Positions 1 through 7,492 of a stretch of DNA of 64,000 bases are shown in pieces. The position numbers and the translations under genes were made by a program. Within the stretch, counting starts at the first letter, position 1; the number at the start of each line of letters is the position of its first letter. The stretch covers positions 1 to 64,000 of the forward strand of contig CAYVBK010000016.1 of assembly GCA_964449465.1 (NCBI GenBank), given 5' to 3'. The notes beneath the pieces are model-generated. The model was given only the letters and a program-made list of their open reading frames with translations. It had not been told where the DNA came from and ran no database searches. The DNA is from CAYRXM01 sp964449465 (lineage in GTDB: Bacteria; Chloroflexota; Anaerolineae; JAFGEY01).

Positions 1-2357
1 GGCAGCCCTGGTATTATTACATCATGCTGGCGCCGTTGTACGACTTTTTGCCGCTGATCTTGAGCGTGGTGGCTACGGCCTACTATTTGATCACCGGCAA
101 GGTGGATCGGCAGAGCGAGTTAGATGCACAGCCTGAAAAAGAACGTAAACCTTCGCTGCCGTTTGTGGCCTGGGCGGTTTACTGGGCTATCTCGGCCTGG
201 TTTTTGTACAGTTGGGCCGGCGAAAAGATGCCCTGGCTGGTGGTTCATATCGTCCAGCCGATGTTGCTGTTGGGTGGGCGGTTTGTAGACGATATGGTGT
301 ATGGCATAGACTGGCGCGAGGCCTGGCGGCGCGGCGGGGCTATATTGGCCCTGTTGACCCCACTGCTGATCTTTTGTCTGGGCATGCTCATCGGTTTGCC
401 GCTGTTCGGGCAGGCCTTTCAGGGTATGTCCATCACCGACCTGCAAGACACTTTGCGCTGGCTGTTGACGTTGGGCGTTGGTGTGGGGCTGGCTGTGATT
501 GCTCGCAAGATCGTCGGGCAGATCGGGACGGCGGCGGCCTGGCGGGTGGCTATGGTGGCTCTGTTGGGGGTGGGCATGGCTCTGACCGTTCACTATGCGG
601 TAATGGCCTGCTATATCAACTATGACACGGCCCAAGAGTTTTTGGTTTATGCGCACGGCACGCCCGATGTCAAGCAAACGGTGCAAGAGTTGAAGGAAAT
701 CTCGCGCCGCCTGTATGGCGACGAGCGGGCGATCAAGTTTTCCTACAGTTCGGATGCTACCTGGCCGTTCGAGTGGTACTTTGACACCAACTTTCCCAAT
801 CGCGTCTTTTTTGGCCGCGACCCTTCGCGCGAAAACACCGACGTGCCGGTGTTGGTGGTGGGCAGCGCAGAAATCGTCAAGACCGAGCCGTTTCTGGGCA
901 CGCGGTATTATCGCTTTGATCGCAAGCTGGTGTGGTGGCCGCATCAAGATTATTATATGAGCGTCTCTTTTGCCATGCCCGGTCAGGATATGGGCACGGT
1001 GCGCTCCAAAGGAGCCAACTCGATCACGGTGGAACTGTGGGGGCAAACTGCCGAGTTGGGGATAGATTCCAAAACGGTGTATCGCGTGGAGGGGATCAAG
1101 GATGCCACGCTGCAAAACGTCAATCTGGGCGACCGCATCGCCGGCAAGGTGGTCAAGCAGTCCGATGGTCGGCTGCTGATTCGCCGTTTGAACGTATTGC
1201 GTCCCTACAAGAGCTATTTCTTTTTAGATATGCAGAGCGTCGAAAAGCGCCAAGAACTGTGGGACATTTTGTTCTATCGCAAATACAAACAGCCGTTGGC
1301 CGACTGGCAGCCGTCGCACGCTTTTGCCCTGTATATTCGCAAAGACATTGCCGCACAGTTGTGGGATTTTGGCACTGCGCCGACGGCCGCTCCAGTGCAA
1401 GAGTCGGCCGACGAGGATCGGTACACCGCCGGCATCAAGCCGCTTCAGGTGGCGGCAGTGTGGGGCTCGTATGGCAGTGCAGATGGGCAGATGATCAACC
1501 CACGCAATGTGGCCGTCGGCCCTGATGGCTCGATCTATGTGGCCGACAGCGGCAATGGACGCATCCAAAAATTTACCGCCGATGGCCGCTTTGTGACAGC
1601 CTGGGGCCATACGTGTCGGGTGTACGAGAACATGGCCGGCTGTCAAAACGCGCAGGGGCAGGGCGGCATGTGGGAGCCGTGGGACCTGGCCGTTGACGCG
1701 AGTGGTTTTGTCTATGTGGTCGACACCTGGAATCACCGCGTGCAAAAGTTTACCTCTGATGGGCAGTTTGTGACCACGTGGGGGCAGTATGGCGTGGTAG
1801 ATGGGGCCGTGGGCGGCAGCCAGATGTTTTGGGGGCCGCGCGCAGTGACCATCTCACCCGACGGCCTGATTTTGGTCAGCGATACGGGTAACAAGCGGAT
1901 CATCGCCTTTACGCCCAACGGTGAACTGGTAGCGCAGTGGGGTGGCAAAGGGGTCGGCGATGGGCTGCTGGAAGAGCCGGTGGGGGTGGCCATCGTTGCC
2001 AGTGGCACGATCTATGTCGCCGACACGTGGAATCAGCGCATCCAGGTCTTTGACAACCAGTATCGCTATCTGCGCAAGTGGGAGATTGATAGCTGGTACG
2101 GCCAATCGCTGGAAAACAAACCCTACCTGGCCCTCGACCCACAGGGGCGCGTTTATGCCACCGACCCCGAAGCGGCGCGCATCTTGATCTTTGACCCATC
2201 TGGCCGTTTTGTAGCCACGCTGGGCGGCAGCAGCGCCGACACGCTCAGCCTGGTGCGGCCAACCGGCATTGCTATTGATGCGCAGGGTTATATCTATGTC
2301 GCCGACACATTGGCTAATCAAATTATCAAGTTGATGCCTTTTGAAAAAGGAGAATAA
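1..2357 (+). CDS. Agl23-like (TIGR03663) membrane protein with C-terminal NHL propeller, 5' partial
   Basis: The frame is open to the left edge, so the N-terminus is missing; 784 residues are visible. The motif PWYYY just before the first in-window Met (base 24) and the strongly hydrophobic first ~200 residues, with about five membrane segments, resemble the TIGR03663/Agl23-like GT-C membrane proteins common in Chloroflexota. A soluble, probably extracytoplasmic, domain follows. From about residue 475 there are six NHL repeats with the recurring pattern IYVADxxNxRIQ and WG at blade ends, predicted to fold as a six-bladed propeller that binds protein or glycan. Fusion of GT-C-like and NHL parts suggests a role in envelope glycan assembly; the exact reaction is unknown. 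Stop is 3 bp before the creatininase gene. Confidence 0.75.
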   Translation, partial: QPWYYYIMLAPLYDFLPLILSVVATAYYLITGKVDRQSELDAQPEKERKPSLPFVAWAVYWAISAWFLYSWAGEKMPWLVVHIVQPMLLLGGRFVDDMVYGIDWREAWRRGGAILALLTPLLIFCLGMLIGLPLFGQAFQGMSITDLQDTLRWLLTLGVGVGLAVIARKIVGQIGTAAAWRVAMVALLGVGMALTVHYAVMACYINYDTAQEFLVYAHGTPDVKQTVQELKEISRRLYGDERAIKFSYSSDATWPFEWYFDTNFPNRVFFGRDPSRENTDVPVLVVGSAEIVKTEPFLGTRYYRFDRKLVWWPHQDYYMSVSFAMPGQDMGTVRSKGANSITVELWGQTAELGIDSKTVYRVEGIKDATLQNVNLGDRIAGKVVKQSDGRLLIRRLNVLRPYKSYFFLDMQSVEKRQELWDILFYRKYKQPLADWQPSHAFALYIRKDIAAQLWDFGTAPTAAPVQESADEDRYTAGIKPLQVAAVWGSYGSADGQMINPRNVAVGPDGSIYVADSGNGRIQKFTADGRFVTAWGHTCRVYENMAGCQNAQGQGGMWEPWDLAVDASGFVYVVDTWNHRVQKFTSDGQFVTTWGQYGVVDGAVGGSQMFWGPRAVTISPDGLILVSDTGNKRIIAFTPNGELVAQWGGKGVGDGLLEEPVGVAIVASGTIYVADTWNQRIQVFDNQYRYLRKWEIDSWYGQSLENKPYLALDPQGRVYATDPEAARILIFDPSGRFVATLGGSSADTLSLVRPTGIAIDAQGYIYVADTLANQIIKLMPFEKGE

Positions 2358-2360
2358 GTT

Positions 2361-3476
2361 ATGTCTGAACCGAGATTTCTTCACACTTTTAGCCCCACCG
2401 TCTTTTTTGAAAACACGGCTGTCGGGCGGATGAAAAAAGAGCTGTGGGATGCCAGCGATGCTCAGATTGACGAGGTGCTGGCCGAGTATGGTATGCGTCC
2501 CGGCCAGGTGCCGTCCTGCGAATGGGCCAAACCCGGCTCGTACATCCAGACCACCGTGCGCCACGACCTGGTGGAGCAGCGGCGCAAGAATGATATTGTG
2601 CTGATTCCGGTGGGCTGCACCGAACTGCACGGCGAGCACACCGTCAGCGCGATGGACACGTTGTTTGTCAGCCATATTGTCGAAGGCGTGCGTCGCTATT
2701 ATGTCAATCATCACGGCAACCCGCCGGCTCTGGCCCTGCCGCCGCTGATGTACGGCTCGCATCCCTATCACCACATCGGTATGCCCGGTACGGTGATGAT
2801 ACGCGACCAGGTGACGGTCGAGGTGTTAGTAGATGTGATGCTGGGGCTGTGGAACGATGGCTGGCGCAAGCAGATCATCATCAACAATCACGGCCAGTTG
2901 TGGGTGCTGGAAGAAGCCTTGCACGAGTTTTGCAAGCGATACCAACTGCCGGGCATCTATCGGGTGATAGACTGGCACCGTGCTGTGCGCGAATTTTTCA
3001 ATGCCAAGAGCGAGGGTGGCGAGTGGGATACCAACTTTGTCCACGCCGACGAGTCTGAGACCTCGTTGGGGTTGTACCTGTTCCCAGAGATGGTCAAAAT
3101 GGAGTATGCGGTAGACACCCAGAACCCGGCCTTTTTGCCCGACGGACACCTGGACAAATCGGTGGATCCGTTCCGGCGTCCCTGCAAGTGGTCAGAGGGG
3201 GAAGGGCATGCCGCCATCGAAATCGCCGGCACGCCAGAGGGCGTGGTCGGTCGGCCTACCCTCAGCAGCGCCGACAAGGCCAAACGACCGTTGGCGGCCA
3301 TTTTGCGCTATCTGACGCTGCTGGTGGATGAAATTTTGACGGCTTTTCCATCCGGCACAGTGCCGCCCACCGAGATGGTCACGCTGCGTTCGGCCGAAGA
3401 GATGAAACCCTATCTGCTCGAGCCGATGAGCCCCGGCTGGAAAACCGTTTATGGGCTGCCCAAGATCGGCCAATAG
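2361..3476 (+). CDS. Creatininase-family amidohydrolase (possible 3-dehydro-scyllo-inosose hydrolase)
   Basis: 371 residues, ATG preceded by AAAGGAG at 8 bp. The metal-site pattern of the creatininase family is visible: PVGCTELHGEH with a following Asp (MDTLF) near residue 95, INNHG near 173, and HADESETS near 225. The family consists of cytoplasmic metal-dependent hydrolases acting on cyclic amides or ring ketones. The length and the overall layout resemble proteins annotated as 3-dehydro-scyllo-inosose hydrolase (IolN, inositol breakdown), but no other inositol gene is nearby, so that assignment is tentative. It lies 3 bp after the NHL membrane protein and is probably cotranscribed with it. 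A strong terminator follows. Confidence 0.75.
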   Translation: MSEPRFLHTFSPTVFFENTAVGRMKKELWDASDAQIDEVLAEYGMRPGQVPSCEWAKPGSYIQTTVRHDLVEQRRKNDIVLIPVGCTELHGEHTVSAMDTLFVSHIVEGVRRYYVNHHGNPPALALPPLMYGSHPYHHIGMPGTVMIRDQVTVEVLVDVMLGLWNDGWRKQIIINNHGQLWVLEEALHEFCKRYQLPGIYRVIDWHRAVREFFNAKSEGGEWDTNFVHADESETSLGLYLFPEMVKMEYAVDTQNPAFLPDGHLDKSVDPFRRPCKWSEGEGHAAIEIAGTPEGVVGRPTLSSADKAKRPLAAILRYLTLLVDEILTAFPSGTVPPTEMVTLRSAEEMKPYLLEPMSPGWKTVYGLPKIGQ

Positions 3477-3575
3477 CAAGTAGCGGTATCATCTCAAAAA
3501 ATAATGGAACGCCAGCATCTTGCTGGCTCTTGCCCATCAGGATGACGGCGTTCCCCCAAGATGTTGAGAAGGTAC

Positions 3576-3612
3576 AAACAGCGAATAGCCATGTGCTATT
3601 CGCTGTTTTTTT
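3576..3612 (+). terminator. Intrinsic terminator of the creatininase operon
   Basis: Perfect 14-bp stem (3576-3589 with 3595-3608), 5-base loop and seven T from 3606. It serves the + strand. The stop codon of the convergent MFS gene (3596-3598 on the minus strand) lies inside the 3' arm, so the element is shared; the minus-strand U tract is weaker. Confidence 0.9.
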
Positions 3613-4861
3613 GGGCAATGCGTTGATGGACCAGTTGCGCCGTAACCCGCAACATCCAGATCGAGATCAGGCCGGCGACGATGGTCAGGCTGCCGGCGGT
3701 CAGGAAAATGTCGCGCGTGCCCCAAAAATGTCCCATCAAGGCCGAGACGCCTTCGGCCAGAGCCGTGCCGGCGGCCACAACCAGGTTGATCGCCGCCTGG
3801 ACGCGCCCGCGCATCTCGTCGGTAGATAGGGTTTGGGCGATGGTGTCCAGCATGGCGCGGGTAGCCACCACGCTCAGCCCCAACACGATCACCGCCAGCA
3901 AGATAACCAAATAATTGGGTGCCCAGGCAAAGGCGATCACGGCGATGCCGGCGGCGATCAGCATGCTGCCGATGATGGTATTTAGCGAAATATGCTGTGA
4001 GAGGTGGCTGGCAATGCTGCCGCCCAGCAGTGCGCCCACGCCCAACATACTCAACGCCCCGCCATATTCCAACCCTCCGGCTTCCAGTTGTTGTTTCAGG
4101 TGAGGAAAAGCCAGAATGACCACCGCACCGATGCCCAGCGTGGCGATGGCCGTCACATACAGCATCCGCCGCAGGTGCGGGTTGCGATAAACCCACCGCA
4201 GCCCGGCCTGCATATCGCGCCACATGCTTTTGTGGTTCATTTGCCGCCACGAGCCATTCTGGTTGGGCGGGATGCGCAGGGTCAGGGTGATCGCGGCCGA
4301 GATGACGAACGAGATGCTGTCAAACAGGATGGCCGCTGGCAGACTCCACAGAGCGATGATCGTACCGGCCACCATCGGTCCCAGGATGATCGAGACCAGA
4401 TAGCTGCCCTGGATCAGGCCGTTGGCAGTGAGTAGCAGGCGCGGATGAACCATGTTGGGGATGACGGCGTTGCGGGCCGGGTAGAAAAACATACCGGCCA
4501 TCGCCAGCCCGCTCGCCGAAAGGTACAAAATCCACAAATCGCCTGGTTTTTTGACCAGTAGCACCGCCAAAACCAGCAAGGCGCGAAATATATCCGAGAT
4601 GATCATGACATATTTGCGGTTCAGGCGGTCGGCGACCACGCCGCCCAGCAGCCCAAAAAGCATTTGTGGCAGGGCTACCGCAATAGCCGGAATGAGCAGG
4701 GCCAGCGGTGAGGCCGAGAAATTGGTCACCAGGGTAATGGCGGTGATGAGCAGGCACTGATCGCCGATCTGGGAAAAGAATTGGCCGATACACAGCCGCA
4801 TAAAGTGTTTTTGCCGCAGCAGCTCGTAGAGGGCCTGACGCTGCTCGTCAGATTGTGGCAC
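3596..4861 (-). CDS. MFS transporter
   Basis: 421 residues with about twelve hydrophobic segments, typical of the DHA3-like MFS proteins (related to macrolide or enterobactin exporters): the N-terminal half contains GGVVADRLNRKYVM, the loop 2-3 signature, and the second half has VVATRAMLDTIAQTLS and an RGRVQAAIN segment. Substrate cannot be read from sequence. Start chosen at GTG 4861 because AGGAG sits 8 bases upstream; ATG codons at 4888 and 4882 in the same frame lack a good ribosome binding site. It lies downstream of deoB with a short gap and is probably cotranscribed, although no functional link to nucleoside metabolism is evident. Confidence 0.8.
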   Translation of the reverse strand: MPQSDEQRQALYELLRQKHFMRLCIGQFFSQIGDQCLLITAITLVTNFSASPLALLIPAIAVALPQMLFGLLGGVVADRLNRKYVMIISDIFRALLVLAVLLVKKPGDLWILYLSASGLAMAGMFFYPARNAVIPNMVHPRLLLTANGLIQGSYLVSIILGPMVAGTIIALWSLPAAILFDSISFVISAAITLTLRIPPNQNGSWRQMNHKSMWRDMQAGLRWVYRNPHLRRMLYVTAIATLGIGAVVILAFPHLKQQLEAGGLEYGGALSMLGVGALLGGSIASHLSQHISLNTIIGSMLIAAGIAVIAFAWAPNYLVILLAVIVLGLSVVATRAMLDTIAQTLSTDEMRGRVQAAINLVVAAGTALAEGVSALMGHFWGTRDIFLTAGSLTIVAGLISIWMLRVTAQLVHQRIAQKNSE

Positions 4862-4894
4862 GCTTTTCTCTCCTGATACCATCGCCATTTTCCA

Positions 4895-6097
4895 TTACTT
4901 GAGCAGGTCGGCGGCAAAGCTGGTACCCGCCGGAATGGCTCCGACGCCCAGCACATCGGCTACCGTGGCTCCCAGGTCGGCCAGAGTGGGGCGGGTGCCC
5001 AGGTTGGCCCCCGCGCGCACTGCCTGGCCTGCTGCCAGTAGCGGCACATATTCGCGCGAATGGTCGGTGCTGGAGGTGGTGGGGTCGTTGCCGTGATCGG
5101 CGGTAAAAAAGAGCAGGTCGGTAGGGCGCAAAGCCCGGAGCAGTTCTGGCACGCGCTGGTCTACAGCCTCAAGCGCATCGGCATAGCCGCGTGGGTCATT
5201 GCGGTGACCATAGAGCATATCAAAATCCACCAGGTTGGTCCAGATCAATCCGCTATCGCTGTGCTGCATAAAATACAATGTCGCATCTATACCGGCCATG
5301 TTGTGGGTGCTGTGAATGGACTCGCTGATGCCACGATGGGCAAAAATGTCCTCGATCTTGCCGACAGCCATCACTTGTCGCCCGGCGGCGGTCAGGCGAT
5401 CCAGGATGGTGGGTTGCGGCGGCAGGGCCGAAAAATCGCGGCGGTTCTCGGTGCGCACATATTTCCCATCTACCGGACCGACGAACGGGCGAGCAATGAC
5501 GCGCCCGACGTTATAGGGGCCGCTCAGCAGGTCGCGGGCGATCTGGCAGATGCGGTATTGCTCGTCCAGCGGGATGACCTGCTCGTGCATGGCTATCTGG
5601 AACACGCTATCGGCCGAAGTATAGACGATGGGATGTTCGGTGCGCACATGCTCGTCGCCCAAAGCCTGGATGATTGTCGTGCCAGAAGCGGCGTAATTGC
5701 CCAACGTCTGGCGGCCGATGCGCCGCTCGAACTCGTCTATCAGCGAACGTGGAAAGCCATCGGGAAAAGTGGGCAGCGCTGTGGTGGATGGGACGCCGGC
5801 AATCTCCCAGTGCCCGATGGTGGTGTCCTTGCCGCGCGAGCAGAGAGCCATCCGTCCAAATGCCCCGTCGGGCGCGCCTATGGGCGGCACACCCAAAACA
5901 GGCACCCCGGTGAGCAACTGGATGTGGCCCAGCCCGAGGCGTTGAAAATGGGGCAGGCGCAGCCCACCTACCCATTCGGCAATGTGCGCCAGCGTGTTCG
6001 ATTGGGCGTCTTGCTCGCTATATTCGGCGGCGTCGGGCAGCGCGCCAATGCCCACACTGTCCAGAACGATCAAGATCACACGGTCTATGGAGGTCAT
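4895..6097 (-). CDS. deoB: Phosphopentomutase
   Basis: 400 residues, the normal DeoB length. It interconverts (deoxy)ribose 1-phosphate and 5-phosphate in cytoplasmic nucleoside salvage. Visible signatures of the alkaline-phosphatase-like fold: LIVLDSVGIGALPDA at the N-terminus (metal-binding Asp), GKDTTIGHWE (phospho-Thr region, residues ~85-95) and FFTADHGNDPTTSSTDHSRE (metal ligands, C-terminal third). Start ATG 6097 has AAAGGA five bases upstream; the frame remains open upstream but the family N-terminus begins here. A TTGACC/TATCAT promoter lies directly upstream. The MFS gene follows. Confidence 0.93.
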   Translation of the reverse strand: MTSIDRVILIVLDSVGIGALPDAAEYSEQDAQSNTLAHIAEWVGGLRLPHFQRLGLGHIQLLTGVPVLGVPPIGAPDGAFGRMALCSRGKDTTIGHWEIAGVPSTTALPTFPDGFPRSLIDEFERRIGRQTLGNYAASGTTIIQALGDEHVRTEHPIVYTSADSVFQIAMHEQVIPLDEQYRICQIARDLLSGPYNVGRVIARPFVGPVDGKYVRTENRRDFSALPPQPTILDRLTAAGRQVMAVGKIEDIFAHRGISESIHSTHNMAGIDATLYFMQHSDSGLIWTNLVDFDMLYGHRNDPRGYADALEAVDQRVPELLRALRPTDLLFFTADHGNDPTTSSTDHSREYVPLLAAGQAVRAGANLGTRPTLADLGATVADVLGVGAIPAGTSFAADLLK

Positions 6098-6118
6098 TTT
6101 TTCCTTTCTAGCCTGCCA

Positions 6119-6147
6119 ATGATACCCGTTTTTTGTTCTTTGGTCAA
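6119..6147 (-). promoter_or_regulatory. Promoter of deoB
   Basis: On the minus strand TTGACC (6147-6142), 17-base spacer, TATCAT (6124-6119), about 20 bases before the deoB start. It is back to back with the tRNA promoter. Confidence 0.6.
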
Positions 6148-6154
6148 ACAGGAC

Positions 6155-6183
6155 TTGCATTTTTGACCCAACCGTGATATACT
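6155..6183 (+). promoter_or_regulatory. Promoter of tRNA-Val / T-box / thrS transcript
   Basis: TTGCAT (6155-6160), 17-base spacer, TATACT (6178-6183), about 12 bases before the tRNA 5' end. No second promoter fits in the nine bases between the tRNA and the T-box, so it probably drives thrS too. Confidence 0.7.
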
Positions 6184-6194
6184 AGAACTCACTT

Positions 6195-6271
6195 GGGCGG
6201 TTAGCTCAGTTGGTTAGAGCACATCGTTGACATCGATGAGGCCGTAGGTTCGAGCCCTATACCGCCCACCA
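6195..6271 (+). tRNA. tRNA-Val (anticodon GAC), CCA encoded
   Basis: Complete cloverleaf: acceptor GGGCGGT pairs with ACCGCCC; D arm GCTC/GAGC; anticodon stem CATCG/CGATG around loop TTGACAT, giving anticodon GAC; T arm with TTCGAGC loop; discriminator A; encoded CCA at 6269-6271. It would read GUC and GUU valine codons. There is no terminator after it: the T-box leader starts about ten bases downstream, so the 3' end must be made by processing of a longer transcript. Confidence 0.95.
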
Positions 6272-6280
6272 ATATCTCAA

Positions 6281-6547
6281 AGCGATGATCGGGACGAGTA
6301 GCACCCAGAATGGCGACAGAAACAGGGGGTCACTGGCTGAGAGCCTCCTCCGCTTGAATGGTGCGAAAACCCCCCGAGAGCGAGCATCGGAACGAGTGAG
6401 TCCAGTATGATGCTCCGGGTGGCTCTGTTAAAGGCCAACCATGAGGGTTGTGTGGTGTACAGCGCACAACCGAATTTGGGTGGAACCGCGTGATGGCGTT
6501 TTGAAACCGAGCCTCTCGTCCCAACAGGGTGAGAGGCTTGTTTGTTT
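6281..6547 (+). promoter_or_regulatory. T-box riboswitch controlling thrS
   Basis: Tandem elements of a T-box leader are visible. Stem I: CGATG (6283-6287) with CATCG (6385-6389), CGGG (6290-6293) with CCCG (6373-6376), GCACC (6301-6305) with GGTGC (6360-6364), and the distal 6-bp stem 6324-6329 with 6344-6349. The specifier loop has AGTA (6297-6300) opposite GAA (6365-6367). The nearby ACC (6369-6371) fits a threonine specifier; AAC one base earlier is the alternative. A 7-bp hairpin (6446-6452 with 6465-6471) is a likely Stem III. The conserved T-box TTGGGTGGAACCGCG is at 6476-6490, and its GGG can pair with CCC 6520-6522 to form the antiterminator. Uncharged tRNA-Thr is expected to prevent termination and raise ThrRS synthesis. 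Confidence 0.88.
6510..6547 (+). terminator. T-box-controlled terminator
   Basis: Stem AGCCTCTC (6510-6517) with GAGAGGCT (6531-6538), extended by CCC/GGG toward the loop, then a T-rich tail (6538-6547). It is mutually exclusive with the T-box antiterminator through CCC 6520-6522. The GAGAGG of the 3' arm is also the best ribosome binding site for the next gene. Confidence 0.85.
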
Positions 6548-7474
6548 CTGGTCAACATGAACAAGACACAGATTATCCAGGAATTGCAAAAATTGTGTTA
6601 TCGTTCATTCCCCGGTCGGCTGGAGCAGCGCGTTTCGCTGTATGCCGAGACGGTTGAGGACGGCTGTCGCATCCTGTCGGTGGGGCTGTCGTGGCGCGAG
6701 GGGGGACGGGCGCGGGCTGAGCGTCTGCTGGCGCGCTATCATTCGGCGCGCTGGACATGGTGGCAGTTTGATGATGCGCATCTGGCGCGTCGAGAGGGAA
6801 CAGTGATGCGCTGGCTGTATGGGCAGGGCTTGCCCGTGCCGCCGGTCTATGCGATAGACGGAGATTTTATCTTGCTGCCGCAGCCCGGCGCGGCTCAATC
6901 GCTGTCGCCGGAGCAGCATTTGGATGAGGTGGTAGACTGGTTGGCGCGGCTGCACAGCCTGCCTGCGCCGACATTGGACGTGTTGCCGGTGGTGACGGCG
7001 GCCGGGGAGCTGGTGCGCATCGGCGATGTGGCGCAGCAGTGCGGCGATGGCGGTCTGGCCGACGCGGTGGGCGAGTTGAGAGCGGCGGTTTCGGCGTTGG
7101 AAGAGTATGCTCCGCGTGTCTTGCACGGCGATCTGTTGTGGCGTGGCGCCGTGTGCGATGCGCGGGGTATCACTGCCCTGCCGCATTGGGCGCATGCCGC
7201 ATTGGGCGACCCGCGCTGGGATGTGGCCCGACACGCCAATGCGCTGCGGCGGGGCGACGACCGCACGTGGGCCGACCGGCTGATCGAGTTGTATGGGCAA
7301 AAAACAGGCCTGGCCTGGACGCGCGGAGATGTGTGGACGGCACTGACGGCCGCGCAGGGGTGGGCATTAACCACCTGGCTGCGCCATGATGCGCCCGACG
7401 CGCCGGTAATGGCTGAGCGGGCGATGTGGATGGAACAAACCTGGCGGGCTTTGATCCGCCTCAAGGCTAATTGA
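6542..7474 (+). CDS. Degenerate APH-like phosphotransferase (possible pseudokinase)
   Basis: 310 residues from TTG 6542, which has GAGAGG five bases upstream; ATG 6557 is in frame but has no ribosome binding site. The fold of the aminoglycoside phosphotransferase/choline kinase family is suggested by VLHGDLLW near residue 198 and LGDPRWDVARHANAL near 222. However, the Asn that normally follows HGD (HGDxxxxN) is replaced in HGDLLWRGAV, and the metal-binding Asp of the usual IDW motif is replaced in LPHW. It may therefore bind a ligand without phosphorylating it, or be a diverged small-molecule kinase. It sits between the T-box and thrS, 18 bp before thrS, so it should share their regulation. 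Confidence 0.7.
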   Translation: MFLVNMNKTQIIQELQKLCYRSFPGRLEQRVSLYAETVEDGCRILSVGLSWREGGRARAERLLARYHSARWTWWQFDDAHLARREGTVMRWLYGQGLPVPPVYAIDGDFILLPQPGAAQSLSPEQHLDEVVDWLARLHSLPAPTLDVLPVVTAAGELVRIGDVAQQCGDGGLADAVGELRAAVSALEEYAPRVLHGDLLWRGAVCDARGITALPHWAHAALGDPRWDVARHANALRRGDDRTWADRLIELYGQKTGLAWTRGDVWTALTAAQGWALTTWLRHDAPDAPVMAERAMWMEQTWRALIRLKAN

Positions 7475-7492
7475 TGTTAAAGGAGTTGACAG

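Noticed and set aside
6100..6130. Upstream extension of deoB by about 21 codons to 6160
   Set aside because: The extension crosses its own predicted promoter and has no family homology; ATG 6097 has a good ribosome binding site.
6281..6547. T-box assigned to valine because of the neighbouring tRNA-Val
   Set aside because: No valine codon is at the specifier place and the downstream synthetase is ThrRS.
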